A stretch of DNA of 50,688 nt from an uncultured Collinsella sp. (GTDB lineage Bacteria; Actinomycetota; Coriobacteriia; Coriobacteriales; Coriobacteriaceae), in the NCBI GenBank assembly GCA_902496945.1, contig CABVDE010000011.1, positions 1-50,688 on the forward strand, in the 5' to 3' direction. Below the pieces are notes generated by a model that saw only the letters and a program-made list of their open reading frames with translations, did not search any database and was not told the DNA's origin. Positions 1 through 8,930 of the stretch are shown here, in pieces; the first letter of the stretch is position 1, and the number at the start of each line of letters is the position of its first letter. A program made the translations under genes and the position numbers.

Positions 1-52
1 CTCAACGTTCGCCCCCGCTTGTGTGTCGACCGCTTTTCTAGCGCGTCCTCCG

Positions 53-529
53 TCACGACAGGCAAGAGCGAAGGATGGTAAACCAGCGTGGGGGTTCGAG
101 GTGAATGATGTCGTTGGGAACACCAGCGGGAGCGTGGCCGCCAAAGAGCAGACCGGCATCTGCCGGATTGATGAGGCGCCCGATCCATACGGCGACGACC
201 AGGACGCACAACACGGTAACCGCAATATCGATACCACGCTTTAGCTTGCTCGATGCCACCCCCTCACGCACAAACGCGAGCGCAAACGCAATCGGCACCA
301 CCCAAAACAGCGGATGGTAGGCAAAGGCCGCCGCGAAATCGAGGCGTAGCGCCGCCAACCACGCCCTCGTCATGCCGCATCCCGGACAGGGGATGCCCGT
401 CATCAACCGGAAGACACAGCCGATATCGAGCAAGTAGAGCGCGAGCCAGGCAACAAACAGCACGCCGATGCAAGAAAGGGCGCGGCGGATCAGCTCCGCC
501 GCTCCCTTATGTCCCTGGAGACCGTTCAC
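53..529 (-). CDS. DUF2752 family membrane protein
   Basis: Small integral membrane protein of unknown function. It carries the CPGCGMTR motif typical of DUF2752 proteins, just after the first hydrophobic segment (LFVAWLALYLLDIG), followed by two more membrane segments (around FWVVPIAFALAFV and VTVLCVLVVAVWIG). An ATG at 589 is in frame but would overlap the upstream gene by 47 bp. The GTG at 529 has AAGGA four bases upstream and begins 13 bp after the upstream stop, so I prefer it (158 residues). DUF2752 genes often accompany zinc-ribbon/DUF4234 membrane proteins, as here. The paired cysteines could bind metal or form a disulfide; that is inference. Confidence 0.8.
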   Translation of the reverse strand: MNGLQGHKGAAELIRRALSCIGVLFVAWLALYLLDIGCVFRLMTGIPCPGCGMTRAWLAALRLDFAAAFAYHPLFWVVPIAFALAFVREGVASSKLKRGIDIAVTVLCVLVVAVWIGRLINPADAGLLFGGHAPAGVPNDIIHLEPPRWFTILRSCLS

Positions 530-542
530 GCCGTCCTTATCG

Positions 543-1166
543 TTAAGCACGAGCGCCAAGACGGGTGTTGTACACCGTTGCCAGGGCATTGGTGTTCTTG
601 ATGATGATGTTCATAGCAAAGATGGGACCAAGGCCGCACAGCAGCGCGCCGACAATGTGCCACATGAGAACGGTGGTGCCGTTCTCCTGGAACACCAGGC
701 CGTAGCGAGGAGCGTTAGCCTGCAGACGGTTGCCGATCTTGTAGTACCAGTAGAGTCCGTAGAAGCCGCAGGTCACAAACGACAGCAGGATGAATTCTGC
801 CAGACCCGGTGTGTAATCGCCGTCATCCTGGCACATGACATTGATGTCGCGGGCGAGGCAATAGAGGAAGTAATACGAATAGATACCACAGGTCACAATG
901 GAAAGCAGGAGCCAGCCGATCACGTCACGGTCGGCCTTAACGGGGCCAAAGACCATCGGGGCACCAGCAGGCTGCTGAGCGTACTGACCGGTGTACTGCT
1001 GCTGAGGCTGGGGCACAGGCTGAACAGCCTGGGTCGGAGCAGGCTGGGGCTACGGGCGCTGCCGGTGCGGGGCCGGAGCGGCAGAAGCGGCACCAACAGC
1101 GGATCCGCAAACAGGGCAGAATTTGGCATCATCCGAAATGGGAGAACCACAAGTAGGACAGAGCAT
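543..1166 (-). pseudogene. zinc-ribbon DUF4234 membrane protein, interrupted by in-frame TAG
   Basis: An ATG at 1166 with a strong Shine-Dalgarno (AGGAGAGG) starts a zinc ribbon (MLCPTCGSP...FCPVCGS) and a Pro/Ala/Gln linker. Codon 39 (1050-1052) is TAG. Beyond it the same frame continues as PQPAPTQAVQP and then a complete DUF4234 domain with four hydrophobic segments (WLLLSIVTCGIYSYYF, FILLSFVTCGFYGLYW and two later). The only start after the stop is a GTG at 1016 that lacks a Shine-Dalgarno, so the membrane part is probably not translated efficiently by itself. A single CAG-to-TAG change explains everything. The linker resembles that of the intact zinc-ribbon neighbour. A sequencing error or a recent nonsense mutation are both possible. 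Confidence 0.75.
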
Positions 1167-1307
1167 AACCCTCTCCTTTTCCTAAGGCGCTAGACGCCTC
1201 TAAACCTTACGCGTCTATGTTCTCAACAATAGCCGAGTTGTTGTTGCGTAACATTGCCTATTTTTTAGGAATCTGTTCCGTAACCGTTTTTTGCTCAACA
1301 GTACCGA

Positions 1308-1343
1308 AAAGGCACCCCGAGCCAAGGTGCTCAAGGTGCCTTT
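1308..1343 (-). terminator. intrinsic terminator of the zinc-ribbon membrane gene
   Basis: Inverted repeat AAAGGCACC / GGTGCCTTT with a nested GAGC/GCTC, followed by TTTT on the minus strand, 10 bp after the stop codon of the gene at 1354. Confidence 0.75.
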
Positions 1344-1353
1344 ATATACAGCG

Positions 1354-2670
1354 TTACTCTGCTTGATTGTTGTCGGCAGGATTGGCCTGCGGCTGGTCGG
1401 CAGCATTGGTCTCGTCAGCCGGCGTGGCGACGGCAGTCCAATCGGGCTCCGCAGGCGTGGCCTCAGGCGCAGGTGCGGGAGCCGGGGCAGGTGCGGGTGC
1501 CGGCGCCGGAGCAGGTGCAGGAGCAGCACCAGCGGAGGCCATGGGATTGAAGCCCGCAGGAGCAGGCTTCTTCTCACCCGGAAGCACAAACGTCAGGACA
1601 TCGTCGGCATCCTCGTCGGCCCACTCGCTGGCATGACGTGCCGCCCAATAGCCAACGGCGCGATACTTGAGCATCTTGCCAAACACAACCAGGAACACCG
1701 TGACAAAGGCAACGATCATCAAGAACAGTATGAGCACGATGCCGCCGCCCTCGATGATTGCCTCGATACCCGACGGGCGAGAATAGTAGCCGTAATAGCC
1801 GTAGCTGCTAATTCCCAGCGCAGCGATAAAGCCAAAGATGGCAGTGAAGATCCACGTGATGATGTTCGACACGATGCCCGTCAAAAACTCGGGAAGAATC
1901 GAGGCACAGAACAGCTTGCCCAGGTTGGCCTTATAGGACTTCCAAACCTTCTCGAGCGAGAACGCGCTCTCCACGCGCCCGACGACGGCAAAGTGCATCA
2001 CGGCAGCATCACCAAACATCTTAAAGAAGATGCCCAGTACCACCGACACGATCAGGGCAAAGACAAGCAGGCCCATCGAGCCGATGAGCGCGCCCTCGAG
2101 ACCGCTCGAACCGTAGTAATAGTACGAGCCGACGGCGCCGATCACGACGCTCTCGATAGCCGAGAAGATCACGCCGATCACTGGGATAATGGCAACGAAC
2201 TCGAGCACACCGGTAATGACAGAAGAGAAAAAGCCCAATCCAAACGAGGTCGAGCGCAGCAGCGGACGCTCCATGCCGTTATCATCCTTGAGCGACAGGT
2301 CGCGACCCCACTCGATAGCAAAGCCGGCACCGCACACGCTTGCCACGTAAGCGAGCAAAAAGCCAATGGCCGCCGCGATGCCACCGATAACGGGGATAAA
2401 CAGCACCAGCACCGACACGACGCAGATCAGCGCCGGCAAAAATGCAATCTGACATACGCGAACCAGGGCGCCGGGAACCTTAATCATGTCGTTGAAGGCC
2501 TGCGCCATGCAGCCCTTGGGCACGTTCATAGCCGGCTGGGGTGCAACGAACGGCTGCGGCTGAGGTTGAGCTTGCGGAGCGGGGTCGGCGGCACCGGCAT
2601 TGGGAGCACCGCACACGCCGCAGAACTTGTCGTTATCGCCCATGGGGGCGCCACACTGCGAACAGAACAT
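1354..2670 (-). CDS. zinc-ribbon multi-pass membrane protein (DUF4013-like)
   Basis: Protein of 438 residues with a zinc ribbon at the N-terminus (FCSQCGAP...FCGVCGAP), a Pro/Gln linker, then about six to eight hydrophobic segments between residues 60 and 340, and a long C-terminal tail made largely of Ala-Pro dipeptides ending in an acidic stretch. The layout (zinc ribbon, linker, bacterial membrane domain) matches DUF4013-type proteins, but the family is a guess from architecture. Two ATGs lie nine bases apart. The second (2670) has AAGGG nine bases upstream, whereas the first abuts it, so I take 2670. The Ala-Pro run is encoded by a GC-rich repeat at 1463-1535 that could vary in length between strains. 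Function unknown. Confidence 0.8.
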   Translation of the reverse strand: MFCSQCGAPMGDNDKFCGVCGAPNAGAADPAPQAQPQPQPFVAPQPAMNVPKGCMAQAFNDMIKVPGALVRVCQIAFLPALICVVSVLVLFIPVIGGIAAAIGFLLAYVASVCGAGFAIEWGRDLSLKDDNGMERPLLRSTSFGLGFFSSVITGVLEFVAIIPVIGVIFSAIESVVIGAVGSYYYYGSSGLEGALIGSMGLLVFALIVSVVLGIFFKMFGDAAVMHFAVVGRVESAFSLEKVWKSYKANLGKLFCASILPEFLTGIVSNIITWIFTAIFGFIAALGISSYGYYGYYSRPSGIEAIIEGGGIVLILFLMIVAFVTVFLVVFGKMLKYRAVGYWAARHASEWADEDADDVLTFVLPGEKKPAPAGFNPMASAGAAPAPAPAPAPAPAPAPAPAPEATPAEPDWTAVATPADETNAADQPQANPADNNQAE

Positions 2671-2820
2671 CGAAATCATCCCTTCGTATCAAGAGCGAAT
2701 CACCTGGACCGCAAACGATGTCTTTGGCAACATTATCGCCCAATGTGGGGACAAATACTCCAAGATGACCGATTTGCAGCGTAGGCGGCTATATTCAATG
2801 ATTCGAAGAGTACGTCCGCG

Positions 2821-3843
2821 CTAATTCGTGCCGCGGAAGCCCTTGCCCACAATCTCGGAGCTGTCGACGATCGTGATAAACGCATCCGGATCGATATCAC
2901 GGACATAGCGTCGCAGCTGCACGGCCTCGCGACGACTCAGCACGCTCATAATCACCGTCACGCACTTGCCCGAGAAAGCACCGTAGCCGCGGCTGATAGT
3001 TGCCGTGCGGTTGAGGTGCTTGACGATAAACTCCTCGACCTTACGCGGCTCGGAACAAATGACGGTACAGACCTTGCGCAGATGGATGCTCTCGATGGCC
3101 TTATCGACCACGAGCGTCTTGGCAAACAGGCCGAGCACGCAGTACAGACCGACGCGCGGGCCGTACAAGAAGGCCGCGATGGTCACGATGCCGATATCGA
3201 CCAAGAGCAGAGCGCGGCCGATCTCGAGCGTCGTACGGCGCTTGAGGATCATGGCAAGGATGTCGGTACCGCCCGTCGAGGCGCCAATGTCAAAGACGAT
3301 GGCACTGCCCAGCGCCGGTAAGATGACGGCAAAGCATAGGTCGAGCCACATATCACCCGTCAGAGAGACATCGGTCGGAATAAAGAGCTCGAACAGCGAG
3401 ACGTAGGCAGAAAGCGCAAACGAGGCGAAGACGCTCCAAAGAATCGCTTTGCGTTCCAAAAAGATAAAGCCCAGAACGACGAGGACCGCGTTGATGATCC
3501 ACATAAAGACACCGACGGGCAGGGTCGGGAACAACGTGGAAAGAATGACCGATACGCCTGAGGTGCCGCCAAAGGCGAAGTGATTAGGAGTTTTAAACGC
3601 AACGATGGCAAAGGCCGTGAGGATCAGGCCCAAATTGAGCTCGGCAAAAAAGCGCGGAAAGCCCGGCTCCTGGCTGCGCTTGCGGCCGGCACGCTCGCCC
3701 CGCTCGATAACATCGCGATCGACCACGCGCTCCATCGGCACCACGGGAGGACGATGTACCTCCTCGGCAGCGCGCGATGCCGCCTCCGCCGCAGCGGCCT
3801 CAATCGCCCATGCCTTGCTTGCTGTCTCGTGCACGTCAGCCAT
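2821..3843 (-). CDS. YitT family membrane protein
   Basis: Multi-pass membrane protein of 340 residues. After a hydrophilic N-terminal region of about 65 residues come five to six membrane segments with the YitT features GGTSGVSVIL and GASTGGTDILAMIL, then a soluble C-terminal domain of about 90 residues (DUF2179, residues 245-335, with GYGAFSGK and a closing IVDSSEIVGKGF). YitT proteins are widespread in Gram-positive bacteria and their substrate is not settled. Start ATG has GAAGGG eight bases upstream. The N-terminal extension (rich in Ala, Glu, Arg) is longer than in typical family members. Separate transcription unit from the Asp23 operon to its right. Confidence 0.9.
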   Translation of the reverse strand: MADVHETASKAWAIEAAAAEAASRAAEEVHRPPVVPMERVVDRDVIERGERAGRKRSQEPGFPRFFAELNLGLILTAFAIVAFKTPNHFAFGGTSGVSVILSTLFPTLPVGVFMWIINAVLVVLGFIFLERKAILWSVFASFALSAYVSLFELFIPTDVSLTGDMWLDLCFAVILPALGSAIVFDIGASTGGTDILAMILKRRTTLEIGRALLLVDIGIVTIAAFLYGPRVGLYCVLGLFAKTLVVDKAIESIHLRKVCTVICSEPRKVEEFIVKHLNRTATISRGYGAFSGKCVTVIMSVLSRREAVQLRRYVRDIDPDAFITIVDSSEIVGKGFRGTN

Positions 3844-3974
3844 TACGGCAACCCTTCGTTAACAATTTGGAAACAATGCGCCCATTAGGGTAACGCGGTA
3901 CGCGACGATTGCAACCCCTCATTTGACGAGCGGCATGCCTTCATCGGGGGCATACAAAAAACGGCCGGCCGTTT

Positions 3975-4027
3975 AACGTTTCCGCAGATAAAACCTGCCA
4001 AAACAAACCTATCCCTTTTTGGTAGGT
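3975..4027. repeat. dispersed hairpin repeat, long form, copy 1
   Basis: One of four copies (also at 8851, 32185 and 46861) of a roughly 52-bp unit: AACGTTTnCCnAGATAAAAC followed by a hairpin with arms ACCTGCCAAAA / TTTTTGGTAGGT around an AACCTATCCC core. It touches the stop codon of asp23 (4027-4029). On the minus strand the hairpin is followed by TTTTATC, so it may also end asp23 transcription. Confidence 0.8.
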
Positions 4028-4548
4028 TACTCGTGCTGGCTGGTGCGGTGCTCGTACTCCTCGGGGGTAATGACGTCCTCGATGCGCAGATTGACGCCTG
4101 CCACCTCCAAGCCGGTCATCGCAGCCAAGCGCTCGGTCACGCGTGCCTTAACGTCGTCGAAAATTGCGGGCGCATAGGCACCGTACTCGATGATGACCGA
4201 AATGTTGACGACCACGCGGTTGTCGTCGGTGACCTCGACCGTAACGCCCTTGGTGAGGTTCTCGGCGCCAAACTGCTCCTGCACAAAGTGCATGAGGTTG
4301 CCCTTCATGCCCAGAACGTGCGGAACCTCGCGGGTGGCCATGGCAACGATCTTCTCGATCACGCCGTTGGAATAGGTCAGCGAGTCCTCGGACTCGTCCG
4401 CTTCCTCGTCGTCCTCGTCCGCATCGGACTCGGTCTCTGTCTCGGCGAGAGACTGGCCTTCGAGTTCTACATCCTCGGCTTCGGCGACGACCGCCCCATT
4501 CTCCTCGAGCTCGGTATCGGCCACATCGACCTTCGTGTTAAAAGCCAT
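4027..4548 (-). CDS. Asp23/Gls24 family envelope stress protein
   Basis: Protein of 173 residues. Residues 1-60 are very acidic (runs of D and E, predicted disordered); residues 62-170 form the Asp23 domain (GVIEKIVAMATREVPHVLGM, GVTVEVTDDNRVVVNISVIIEYG, then a C-terminal helix and EDVITPEEYE). Asp23 proteins are abundant and are tethered to the membrane by AmaP; loss activates cell-wall stress genes in staphylococci. Here it is the last gene of an amaP-DUF2273-asp23 operon, fitting that role. The long acidic N-terminus is unusual compared with the short ones in Firmicutes. Start ATG with GGAGGA upstream. Confidence 0.9.
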   Translation of the reverse strand: MAFNTKVDVADTELEENGAVVAEAEDVELEGQSLAETETESDADEDDEEADESEDSLTYSNGVIEKIVAMATREVPHVLGMKGNLMHFVQEQFGAENLTKGVTVEVTDDNRVVVNISVIIEYGAYAPAIFDDVKARVTERLAAMTGLEVAGVNLRIEDVITPEEYEHRTSQHE

Positions 4549-4592
4549 GGTTCCTCCTTATGCCTGCCGCGGATGCGACAGTCGAATACGTA

Positions 4593-4970
4593 TTAGCGGC
4601 CGCTAAACAGACGGCCGAAGAAGTTGACAATACCGTTCTCGCCGTCGCGGATCTGGCCGATCACGGCGCCGATCAGCACAAAGAATGCGATGACGAGCGT
4701 GTCCCACAGGCCCAACGTAAGCACCAGCACGGCGAGGATAAAGCCTGCCACGGCGCCGAGCGTAGTGTTGGGGTGGCGCACGGCATAGCTCCAGATAGCG
4801 GCGCCCGTACCTTTGATGAGGCCCATGGCCTCGTCAAAGTCGTTGGCGGCGCTATCGTGCTGCTCGCCGGCCTCGGGCTTGGTGTCGGCGGACTCGCCCG
4901 CCGGCGCGGCGCTCTGGTCAATCGTCAGGCGCGGCGTGCGGGCGGTCTTGTCTTGGTTGGTATCACTCAC
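4593..4970 (-). CDS. DUF2273 small membrane protein
   Basis: Protein of 125 residues with a hydrophilic N-terminal half and two membrane segments close together (WSYAVRHPNTTLGAVAGFIL, LGLWDTLVIAFFVLIGAVIG), ending in FFGRLF. DUF2273 proteins are short two-helix membrane proteins that nearly always sit beside amaP and asp23. The reading frame stays open upstream to an ATG at 5189, but that stretch lies inside amaP. The GTG at 4970 with GGAGG six bases upstream is the likely start and overlaps the amaP stop by 8 bp (translational coupling). Confidence 0.85.
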   Translation of the reverse strand: MSDTNQDKTARTPRLTIDQSAAPAGESADTKPEAGEQHDSAANDFDEAMGLIKGTGAAIWSYAVRHPNTTLGAVAGFILAVLVLTLGLWDTLVIAFFVLIGAVIGQIRDGENGIVNFFGRLFSGR

Positions 4971-5508
4971 CGGAAACCTCCACGGTCTGGACGGTAGTCT
5001 TGGACGGCAAAAAACGGACGCGCGCGGTCGTGCCCGGCGTGCCGAGCATGGTGTCGCAAGCCTTCTCGATGCGCTGCTGCATCGAGGTGGCAAGAGCGGC
5101 AACGTCCTTATCATCGAGCGCGATGGCCTCGACCTTAAATCGAACGCGCGACTCGTCGGAGCCTTGAACGCGCGCCTCGATATGCTCAACCATTACGCGA
5201 TCGTCGCACTCCGCCGCGGCACGGGCGCACGAGGAAAGCGCTGCGAGCGTGACCTCGATATTGCGCTCCCCCGCCGGATGCACGCAGGACGGCTCGCGAC
5301 GCGCAAACATCAGGCGGAAAAACCCGACGAGCACGCCAAGTGCCACGATGGCGGCGCACACCGTAACGACAACGCGAGGCATGGTGTCACGCAACAGCAG
5401 CATAAAGCGATACGTATACGGTCCCCAGAACTGGCAGACAAGCGTACCCAGCGCCACGATGGCGGCGGCAAGATACACGATCGCTAGGGCTCGTTTGAGT
5501 ACGCGCAC
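4963..5508 (-). CDS. amaP: alkaline shock response membrane anchor protein AmaP
   Basis: Protein of 181 residues with two N-terminal membrane helices (LAIVYLAAAIVALGTLVCQF and VVVTVCAAIVALGVLVGFF) and a cytoplasmic domain of about 110 residues containing the conserved pattern of AmaP proteins (IEVTLAAL...VRVQ-like strands, RVRFLPSKTTVQ). AmaP anchors Asp23 to the membrane. It is first in the operon; the next gene starts inside its last codons. The 5' side has AAGGGAGCGCC before the ATG. Confidence 0.85.
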   Translation of the reverse strand: MRVLKRALAIVYLAAAIVALGTLVCQFWGPYTYRFMLLLRDTMPRVVVTVCAAIVALGVLVGFFRLMFARREPSCVHPAGERNIEVTLAALSSCARAAAECDDRVMVEHIEARVQGSDESRVRFKVEAIALDDKDVAALATSMQQRIEKACDTMLGTPGTTARVRFLPSKTTVQTVEVSGE

Positions 5509-5562
5509 GCGGCGCTCCCTTCAAATCTCGGCTCTCGAAATGCAAAACGGTTCGCATCATTA

Positions 5563-5603
5563 TAAAAAAGCCGGGTCCGATGCTCTACGCACGCGGATCC
5601 GGC
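5563..5603 (-). terminator. intrinsic terminator of the YebC gene
   Basis: Arms GCCGGGTCCG and CGGATCCGGC; on the minus strand the hairpin is followed by TTTTTTATA. It lies 71 bp after the stop of the YebC gene and before amaP. Confidence 0.85.
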
Positions 5604-5674
5604 TCATCTACTCCACGAGGCTTGCATGCTCGCTTCATTATGCCCAGATATGCACGGCTTAACCCGTGCAGGCG

Positions 5675-6481
5675 CTACTCCTCCTCGAGGGCAGCGATGA
5701 CCTCGTCGGTCATGTCCATGGTGCTGTAGACGTCCTGGACGTCGTCGAGCTCCTCAAGGCGATCGATGAGGCGCTGGACCTTCTTGGCGTCGGCGCCGGA
5801 GACCTCGGTCGGGGTGGTCGGAACCATGGTGGTCTCGGAACCCTTGACCTGGACGCCCTGCTCCTCGAGTGCCTTGGAGACAGCCATGACCTCGTTAGCA
5901 GCAGTCCAGACGATCCACTCCTCGCCGGCGTCCTCGTAGTCCTCGCCACCGGCCTCGGCGATGGCCATCATGAACTCATCCTCGTCACCGGCGGCACCGT
6001 TGGCGATCATGGTCTCCTTCTTGGCGCTCTCGTCCAGGATCTCCTTGGCGACGACGATCTGACCCTTGCGCTCAAACTGGAAGGCGACGGAGCCGGAGGT
6101 GCCCAGGTTGCCGCCAGCGTGGGAGAAGGCAGAACGGACATCAGCGGCGGTACGGTTGCGGTTGTCGGTCAGGCAGTCGACGTAGACGGCGACACCGGCG
6201 GGACCGTAGCCCTCGTACACGATGTTCTCGTAGACGGCGGCGTCGGCACCCGAACCAAAGGCCTTGTCGATAGCGGACTTGATCTTGTCCTTAGGCATGG
6301 ACTGAGCCTTGGCCTTGGCGACGGCAGCAGCGAGGCTGGCGTTGTTCTCGGGCAGCGGGTCGCCGCCGAGGCGGGCAGCAACGGTGATGTTGCGGCTGAG
6401 CTTGGAGAAGAGGGCGGAACGCTTGGCGTCCTGCGCGCCCTTACGATGCTTGGTTGTGGCCCACTTAGAGTGTCCGGACAT
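5675..6481 (-). CDS. YebC/PmpR family protein (translation factor or regulator)
   Basis: Full-length member (268 residues; most are near 240-250). The N-terminus MSGHSKWATTKHRKGAQDAK is the family signature, followed by FSKLSRNITVAARLGGDP, KDKIKSAIDKAF and VYENIVYEGYGPAGVAVYVD. The extra length is an acidic stretch around residues 170-195. YebC proteins were long called DNA-binding regulators; some have been shown to help ribosomes through stalling proline runs. Such a role would be relevant here because a neighbour encodes a long Ala-Pro repeat (inference only). Monocistronic with its own terminator. Confidence 0.92.
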   Translation of the reverse strand: MSGHSKWATTKHRKGAQDAKRSALFSKLSRNITVAARLGGDPLPENNASLAAAVAKAKAQSMPKDKIKSAIDKAFGSGADAAVYENIVYEGYGPAGVAVYVDCLTDNRNRTAADVRSAFSHAGGNLGTSGSVAFQFERKGQIVVAKEILDESAKKETMIANGAAGDEDEFMMAIAEAGGEDYEDAGEEWIVWTAANEVMAVSKALEEQGVQVKGSETTMVPTTPTEVSGADAKKVQRLIDRLEELDDVQDVYSTMDMTDEVIAALEEE

Positions 6482-6611
6482 ACGTGTCTCCTATCGGTTT
6501 CGACCTAAAGCCCAGCGCAGATGCCCGGGCAATATAAACAAACGTCGTTATGATATACCTACTGGCCTGCGAGATAAACCCCAAAATGAAGGCGTCGTGA
6601 TGATGCAGCCC

Positions 6612-6646
6612 CTTGGTGCAAAGTAACCTGTCCCCTTTGCACCAAG
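6612..6646. repeat. hairpin with CCTGTCCC core touching a stop codon
   Basis: Perfect 12-bp arms CTTGGTGCAAAG (6612-6623) and CTTTGCACCAAG (6635-6646) around TAACCTGTCCC. The right arm ends directly at the stop codon (6647-6649) of the minus-strand DUF6020 gene. There is no U-tract, so termination is uncertain. Confidence 0.85.
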
Positions 6647-8830
6647 TTAGGACCAGAGGAGGTCGCTGCGGGTGATGGTGGCGCCGATGGCAAAGGGCAT
6701 GCAGGCGATGACCGGATACAGGTAGCGCATGTAGGTCGAGCCGTTGCAGGGACCGATCAGGCACACGGCGAGCACGCCCAGCAGCGGCACCCAAATGGCC
6801 AGCCCGCGCCACGAATGACGACGTAGCAGATAGACCACCACGGCGATCATGATCCACACATAGGTGGCCGAGCTCATGGTGAGTGAGATAAACGGGATGC
6901 GTTGTACTGCCACGCGATACAGGTTGATCAGGTGGTCGCACCAGCGCACGATCTTGCTATCGGCCGGATGGAAGTCGAAGTACTTGAGATTATCGGGGCG
7001 TGCCATAATCTCGGCACTACGCGCCGTGCTGTAGACCCACGCATCGCGGGCGCTCGGATAGAAGTAGCCGTAGTAGTTATTGATGAGCGCCGAGATATAG
7101 CACTCGGGATCCTTTTTGAACATCTGGGCCCACACCTCAAAATAGGCCTCGATGTCCTCCTGCGAGGCGTACTCGTTAAAGCAATTTTTGACGGCGTCCG
7201 ACTTATCCGGGTTGTAACGGCGGCCCAGATTCTCGTACTTGAGCACACGGTCGATCACGGTACGCTCTTCATCGGTCACCAAGCCGTCGCAAGGAGCCTC
7301 CACGATGGTGCCGTCCTCCTTAACCGTGGGGTTGACGCCCGAGTTGAGGCCGTCGTGCTTTTGGACGAAGCGAGCCGTCTGCTGGAACGGAATCGAGAGG
7401 ATTTCGCGCTTGGAACCAGGCGTGATGTCGTGCGCCGGCATAAAGACCTTGGTGAAGTACATATTAGAGGCAAGGCAGAGTGCAAGCACCGCAAGAACTC
7501 CCACCCAGCGGAAACGCGGGATGGCACCCGAAGGCGCAGCACTAGCCTGCTTGGCTGCACGATGAGCCACATGCGCGTCCCATGCGCAAAACGCCGCCGC
7601 GATTACGCATGCCGCCAGGGGGAACACCAGGCCGCCGTTGCGCAGAAACGTGGAGCCCATGGCGCCCAGGGTGAGCAGCAGCCAGTCATGGCGCGCAAAG
7701 AGTACGGGCCTCTGTTCGCCCGCACGCTCGGCATTGGCATCGCGACGGGGCAGGTCGCAGGCCACGAGCTTCACGGTCTGCACCAACAGCACCAAAAACG
7801 CGTCGGCAAACAGCACATCTTTAGTAAGCAGGGCCGCGTAGTTGGAGAACATGGGCATTAACACAAAGAACAGCAAGATCACGCCGCGGACCGGCAGGCT
7901 CACGCCCAGCTTGCGCAACGACGAAATGGAGTAGGCCATGCAGGCGGCCGTAATGACAAACTGAGCGCAGGTGTAGATGGCAAGACCTGCGTTGGCGCTG
8001 TTGAAAAGTGAAAGCCCCAGCTGGACGCACGAACCGATGATAGCCGTGTGCACCACGGGGTGATGCCCATTGAGCAACACATTGGGATTGAGCAGACGCA
8101 GGTAGTCACTCGTGCCGTTGGGGTAGTTGAACCACTGGCGAATCTGCGCACCCGTATCTCCCATAAAAAGGCCGGGCAGCGAAGCGATGAGCGTGGGCGC
8201 CCAGACGATCATAAGCACCAGGAAGGGCCCGGCAAAGGGATGGACCGAGAGCACGGCATGGGCCACGCGCCATATGCGGCCAAAGTGCGCTTCGGAAAAC
8301 GGAATGCGCCGAGAGCTCAGCCAATCTAGACACTCAAAGGCAAGGTAGAAGGCAACGACCGCCAGGAGCATCCAGCCCGCGCCGCCAATCCAGGCGCAGA
8401 TGATGCGGGCCTTGTCGCCAAGGACAATCTCGGCCGAATCGGTGAGGTCGTAGCTGCGGCCAAACACCATGCAGACGGCAAAGAACAGCGACGGAAGGAT
8501 CACCGAGGGACGCCAGGCGTCGCCGCGGCCAAAGAACACGTAGCGAAACGGCAGCGTGAGCAGGCAGGCAAGCGCGAGCAGCATGACCGCGTCGGTATGA
8601 CCGGCAAACGAGAGGAGTACCTCGTAGCACACGTAAAGCATGCCCGAAGCCTTTGGATCGATTGCCAAAACTGCGTTGCTCGACACCGGGGCGGGATCGA
8701 TGGAAAACGCCGTGGTCGCCAACAGCGCGAGCAAAAATGCGATGAGCGTCTGCTTGGCGGGGTAGCGCTTAAACCAGACGATGCGGGCAGCGTCGCGCGC
8801 AGCCGTTGTGGAGAGGTCGGAATCTTTCAC
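6647..8830 (-). CDS. DUF6020 family large membrane protein
   Basis: Protein of 727 residues with about twelve hydrophobic segments and one large hydrophilic loop (roughly residues 465-635) near the C-terminus. The organisation resembles GT-C type membrane glycosyltransferases: a conserved acidic motif after a membrane segment (GDTGAQIRQWFNYP, about residue 225), a following HHPVVHTA, and a long extracytoplasmic domain. Proteins of this kind are annotated DUF6020 in coriobacteria and bifidobacteria. A role in cell-surface glycan assembly is inference. The start codon is GTG; AAAGG lies ten bases upstream. The stop codon abuts a hairpin repeat. Confidence 0.75.
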   Translation of the reverse strand: MKDSDLSTTAARDAARIVWFKRYPAKQTLIAFLLALLATTAFSIDPAPVSSNAVLAIDPKASGMLYVCYEVLLSFAGHTDAVMLLALACLLTLPFRYVFFGRGDAWRPSVILPSLFFAVCMVFGRSYDLTDSAEIVLGDKARIICAWIGGAGWMLLAVVAFYLAFECLDWLSSRRIPFSEAHFGRIWRVAHAVLSVHPFAGPFLVLMIVWAPTLIASLPGLFMGDTGAQIRQWFNYPNGTSDYLRLLNPNVLLNGHHPVVHTAIIGSCVQLGLSLFNSANAGLAIYTCAQFVITAACMAYSISSLRKLGVSLPVRGVILLFFVLMPMFSNYAALLTKDVLFADAFLVLLVQTVKLVACDLPRRDANAERAGEQRPVLFARHDWLLLTLGAMGSTFLRNGGLVFPLAACVIAAAFCAWDAHVAHRAAKQASAAPSGAIPRFRWVGVLAVLALCLASNMYFTKVFMPAHDITPGSKREILSIPFQQTARFVQKHDGLNSGVNPTVKEDGTIVEAPCDGLVTDEERTVIDRVLKYENLGRRYNPDKSDAVKNCFNEYASQEDIEAYFEVWAQMFKKDPECYISALINNYYGYFYPSARDAWVYSTARSAEIMARPDNLKYFDFHPADSKIVRWCDHLINLYRVAVQRIPFISLTMSSATYVWIMIAVVVYLLRRHSWRGLAIWVPLLGVLAVCLIGPCNGSTYMRYLYPVIACMPFAIGATITRSDLLWS

Positions 8831-8850
8831 AGTCCGAAAGCCTTTCTAGA

Positions 8851-8904
8851 AACCTACCAAAAAGAGACAGGTTTATTTTGGCATGTTTTATCTGGGAAAA
8901 CGTT
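8851..8904. repeat. dispersed hairpin repeat, long form, copy 2 (inverted)
   Basis: Reverse-complement copy of the unit at 3975: arms ACCTACCAAAAA (8852-8863) and TTTTGGCATGT (8876-8886) around GAGACAGGTTTA, followed by TTTATCTGGGAAAACGTT. It lies 20 bp upstream of the DUF6020 gene start and 26 bp from another hairpin (8931). Confidence 0.8.
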
Positions 8905-8930
8905 ACGGTTCTGTCATCGTTGCCCAGCAG

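Noticed and set aside
1020..1100. A pair of compensating frameshifts instead of a nonsense mutation in the zinc-ribbon/DUF4234 gene.
   Set aside because: Another frame gives a smoother Ala-Pro linker, but it needs two indels; one C-to-T change is simpler.
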